Assembly (NCBI GenBank): GCA_903909905.1
Contig: CAIVXP010000014.1
Coordinates: 1 to 7,780, forward strand
Source of the DNA: Akkermansiaceae bacterium
GTDB lineage: Bacteria; Verrucomicrobiota; Verrucomicrobiia; Verrucomicrobiales; Akkermansiaceae
Length of the DNA stretch: 7,780 bases
Reading direction: 5' to 3'
In this document: positions 5,792 through 7,780 of the stretch, one piece after another
Numbering within the stretch: position 1 is the stretch's first letter
Layout of the letters: every line of letters starts with the position of its first letter
Position numbers and translations under genes: made by a program
Notes under the pieces: generated by a model
Told to the model about the DNA's origin: nothing
Databases searched by the model: none
Seen by the model: only the letters and a program-made list of their open reading frames with translations

Positions 5792-6589
5792 TCATGTGAG
5801 GCGCTTTAAGGTCAGCCGATCCCAACAAGCGCGGTCCCGCCGGTCGCGGAACTTTTCACGATACTCACGCAGGCGCCGCAATCCGGCGACTTCACTCCCA
5901 GCCACCAAGACCTCGTTCATCGCTTCCTCGGACTTGATCACCCGCACTTCACCGAATTCCTCGCGCAAGACCCGCCGCGTCGCCACCTGCATCGCGCGGT
6001 GACCCGCCCCCGTCACCAAATTCACCGCCAACATACCGCCCGGCGCGATCGCCCGGCGCAAATGCCCCATCAACCCGACATCCCACGCCTGCGGCCGAAA
6101 CACATCGGTCTTTCCTGCCAGATAGATGTCATCAATCACGACATCAAAGCTCCTGCGGTTTTTCGCCAACCACGCATACGCATCGGCATGAATCACCTCG
6201 ATGCCCAAGGCATCCAAGTCCATGTGCTTTCGCGCCAGCTCGACAATCTCATCATCGATATCCACCGCCACCAACTCGCAATTCGGCAGCAAATGCCGCA
6301 GCACGCGATATGCCGTTCCACCAGCCAAACCCAACATCAATACCGAACGCGGCGGATGCGCCTGCCCCAACAAAGCTGCCGCCGCAATCATATCCCACGC
6401 CAATCCCGTCAGAAATCGCTCACGGTGATAAAATGCATGGACCGCCCCCGCGACCCGAAATTCAGCCGCACAGTCGGACTTCCACACCTCCAGAGTCTGG
6501 TATCGGGTATGCACGGCCTCAATGCGTCTCATCATCACCCCCACCCTGAACAAACCCCACCGCGATGGAAGCGGGAAAATCATGCTCAT
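5792..6589 (-). CDS. Spermidine synthase-like SAM-dependent methyltransferase-fold protein
   Basis: The 265-residue protein has a Rossmann-type SAM-binding core. Motif I is VLMLGLAGGTAYRVL (83-97). The acidic end of beta-2 is VAVDIDDEIVELARKHMDL (107-125). An Asp-Ala pair follows in VIHADAYAWL (132-141), and the post-motif strand is FDVVIDDIYL (148-157). APGGMLAVNLV comes further on. This order is that of the spermidine synthase / SpeE-like family. However, the polyamine-binding residues cannot be confirmed, and the N-terminal beta domain appears short, so the substrate is unknown. The start is uncertain. ATG 6589 gives the longest form, but the family-like sequence begins at RRIEAVHTRYQTLEVW, which Met19 or Met20 (6535 or 6532) would start after a G-rich stretch. 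It lies upstream of the aminotransferase with 134 bp between, so co-transcription is possible. Confidence 0.75.
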   Translation of the reverse strand: MSMIFPLPSRWGLFRVGVMMRRIEAVHTRYQTLEVWKSDCAAEFRVAGAVHAFYHRERFLTGLAWDMIAAAALLGQAHPPRSVLMLGLAGGTAYRVLRHLLPNCELVAVDIDDEIVELARKHMDLDALGIEVIHADAYAWLAKNRRSFDVVIDDIYLAGKTDVFRPQAWDVGLMGHLRRAIAPGGMLAVNLVTGAGHRAMQVATRRVLREEFGEVRVIKSEEAMNEVLVAGSEVAGLRRLREYREKFRDRRDRACWDRLTLKRLT

Positions 6590-6757
6590 TCACCCAAGCA
6601 AAAACGCGCCCTTTGTCCGAAATTGCCCTTTCTAAGCTTCCATTTCCCTCTTTTAAGCAATATTTTAGCCCCCTCAATACGCATCAGCAGCATTCCCGCC
6701 CCGTGCTTGTTCTTCAGCTTTAGATTCGATCCCACATCGCGATATCCGCAACCGACA

Positions 6758-6805
6758 TATTACCCCTTGGCGGCAACGGGGTGAACCCGTCCGGCGACGG
6801 TGATA
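6758..6805 (+). promoter_or_regulatory. Possible structured leader before the DUF4347 gene
   Basis: TATTACC (6758-6764) can pair with GGTGATA (6799-6805), including one G-T pair, to close a stem around a GC-rich interior. The interior offers several small hairpins: CCTTG with CAACGG around a GCGG loop, ACGGG/CCCGT at 6776-6790, and CCGTC/GACGG at 6787-6800. Some of these exclude one another, which could allow switching. It matches no riboswitch class recognised here. It ends 23 bp before ATG 6829. An in-frame GTG at 6781 inside it is an alternative start that would argue against a leader role. The rest of the gap 6590-6828 contains an AT-rich patch near 6650-6670 but no assignable promoter. 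Confidence 0.2.
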
Positions 6806-6828
6806 AAAAAATCAACCATCATAGCTCC

Positions 6829-7780
6829 ATGCCAAACACACGCCCCATCGGAAGATCTGAAAAATTTTCGATCAGCTTGCAGCGTCGGTGGATGTTAATT
6901 CCCCTCGCCCTTCGTCTGCTTTGCATCGTCATCGGTCTGCAAGGACTTGGCATGCAGCAACTGATCGCCGCGGACGCAGCGTTCAATGAACCCGCACGCA
7001 GCGTGGTGCTGATCGATTCCGCACTGGCCCCCAGCATCCCCAAAGAGGAACTGGCCGGCTCCCAAGTGATTTCGATCGATGGCGATGGGGATGTCGTTGC
7101 GCAAATCACCAAAGCGCTTGGTACTTTGACAAAGGTCGATGTTCTTCGCGTCATTTCGCACGGCAGCGATGGAAAGCTCTGGTTTGGCAAACAGTCATTC
7201 GACACCAACACCCTTCACGCCCATTCGCCGCAGGTCGCCGCATGGAAAAAATCCCTCTCCGCCGACGCGCAAATTCTCCTCTACGGCTGCCGCGTCGCGG
7301 AAACAGACCAAGGACGATCCTTCGTCAATCAGTTGGCTACATCGATGCATGCCCGCGTCGCTGCCAGCACGAATGTCACCGGCATGGGTGGCGACACTGA
7401 TCTCGAGTTTCAAGTCGGCAGATTGAGCGCTGGCATTCTCGCCAGCGCCGCCAGTTACGAGAGGGCAGATGTATCCCTGCAGGGGGACTTTGGCGATGAA
7501 ATGGACGCAATTTCGAGCATCAATTGGAACGACGTCGAGACTTGGCATTCCTCACTCACGGGCTGGACAAACAACCAGAACGGCACCGCCACTGTCACCA
7601 TGACATTCGACCTGCGCGGCCAATTCTACCTCGGACACAGCCAATGGTCGACCAACGGCTATGTCTACATGTATCGCAACAATATTCAAGTTGCCCGGCA
7701 ATACATCAATGTCACTCGCAATAGCTTCAGCTTCACGCGAGTAACATTCACCGCCACGTTCCCGCTCTCGATTGGCAACA
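6829..7780 (+). CDS. Secreted DUF4347-domain protein, truncated by the window edge
   Basis: The frame stays open to the end of the window, giving 317 codons and a missing C-terminus. The N-terminus looks like a signal peptide: a basic n-region ending in QRRW (18-21), a hydrophobic stretch LIPLALRLLCIVIGLQGLG (23-41), and a probable cleavage near IAADA (46-50). Residues about 58-200 match the DUF4347 domain found at the start of large bacterial surface proteins. Its blocks are SVVLIDSAL, VDVLRVISHGSDGKLWFG (103-120), AQILLYGCRVAETDQG (147-162) and VAASTNVTGMGGDTDLEFQVG (177-197). His111-Gly112 and Cys154, each after a hydrophobic strand, recall the dyad of clan CD cysteine peptidases; this is an inference. 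From about 220 the sequence becomes Asn/Thr/aromatic-rich and beta-like, perhaps the first repeat of an adhesin-type body. ATG 6829, GTG 6781 and ATG 6892 are all possible starts. 6829 gives the most ordinary signal peptide. The domain call is from memory of the family. Confidence 0.8.
   Translation, partial: MPNTRPIGRSEKFSISLQRRWMLIPLALRLLCIVIGLQGLGMQQLIAADAAFNEPARSVVLIDSALAPSIPKEELAGSQVISIDGDGDVVAQITKALGTLTKVDVLRVISHGSDGKLWFGKQSFDTNTLHAHSPQVAAWKKSLSADAQILLYGCRVAETDQGRSFVNQLATSMHARVAASTNVTGMGGDTDLEFQVGRLSAGILASAASYERADVSLQGDFGDEMDAISSINWNDVETWHSSLTGWTNNQNGTATVTMTFDLRGQFYLGHSQWSTNGYVYMYRNNIQVARQYINVTRNSFSFTRVTFTATFPLSIGN

Noticed and set aside
5999..6784. Plus-strand reading frame (261 codons) opposite the methyltransferase
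   Set aside because: The product is dominated by His/Arg/Pro/Gln, has no domain, and is antisense to a protein with clear SAM-binding motifs.
6758..6805. Cyclic-di-GMP (GEMM) riboswitch before the surface-protein gene
   Set aside because: The conserved GEMM core sequences are not present. Only generic pairing is visible.
6819..7211. Minus-strand frame (130 codons) opposite the DUF4347 gene
   Set aside because: It is antisense to the signal peptide and domain of a recognisable plus-strand protein, and has no features of its own.

Overview
The window looks like a chromosomal stretch from a moderately GC-rich bacterium, most likely a verrucomicrobium or close relative. That placement is an inference. 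It rests on the general lack of clear Shine-Dalgarno sequences, a gatC-gatA pair without gatB, a DUF4347-type surface protein, and a structured intergenic repeat of the sort scattered through those genomes. No rRNA, tRNA, CRISPR array, transposase or integrase was found.

Layout, left to right. Bases 3-1481 (+) hold the 3' part of a tetratricopeptide-repeat gene that begins before the window. Bases 1482-1816 contain no gene but hold a compact element of about 170 bp: imperfect terminal inverted repeats enclosing three hairpins. Next come gatC (1817-2110, +) and gatA (2150-3556, +), two of the three subunits of the tRNA-dependent amidotransferase. On the minus strand lies a two-gene HEPN/MNT operon (4352-3604), then a class I aspartate-type aminotransferase (5657-4491), then a spermidine-synthase-like methyltransferase (6589-5792). 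The last gene, on the plus strand from 6829, encodes a secreted DUF4347 protein and runs off the right edge.

The most interesting part is 3542-4472. The HEPN/MNT pair has the hallmarks of a HepT/MntA-type toxin-antitoxin: an RX4HXY motif in the HEPN protein, a GSX10DXD motif in the nucleotidyltransferase, and an ATGA stop/start overlap. It sits exactly between two copies of a 63/64-bp direct repeat. Each repeat carries the last four codons and stop of gatA plus one intrinsic terminator that points leftward. The simplest reading is that an ancestral gatA - terminator - aminotransferase junction was split by arrival of the module, with the junction duplicated. Each minus-strand unit now ends in its own copy of the same terminator. 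The module is visibly poorer in GC than gatA.

Functionally, GatCA and the aminotransferase are housekeeping (Asn/Gln-tRNA formation and amino-acid metabolism). The HEPN/MNT pair is accessory. The DUF4347 protein is probably exported and has a His-Gly / Gly-Cys pattern reminiscent of caspase-like (clan CD) proteins.
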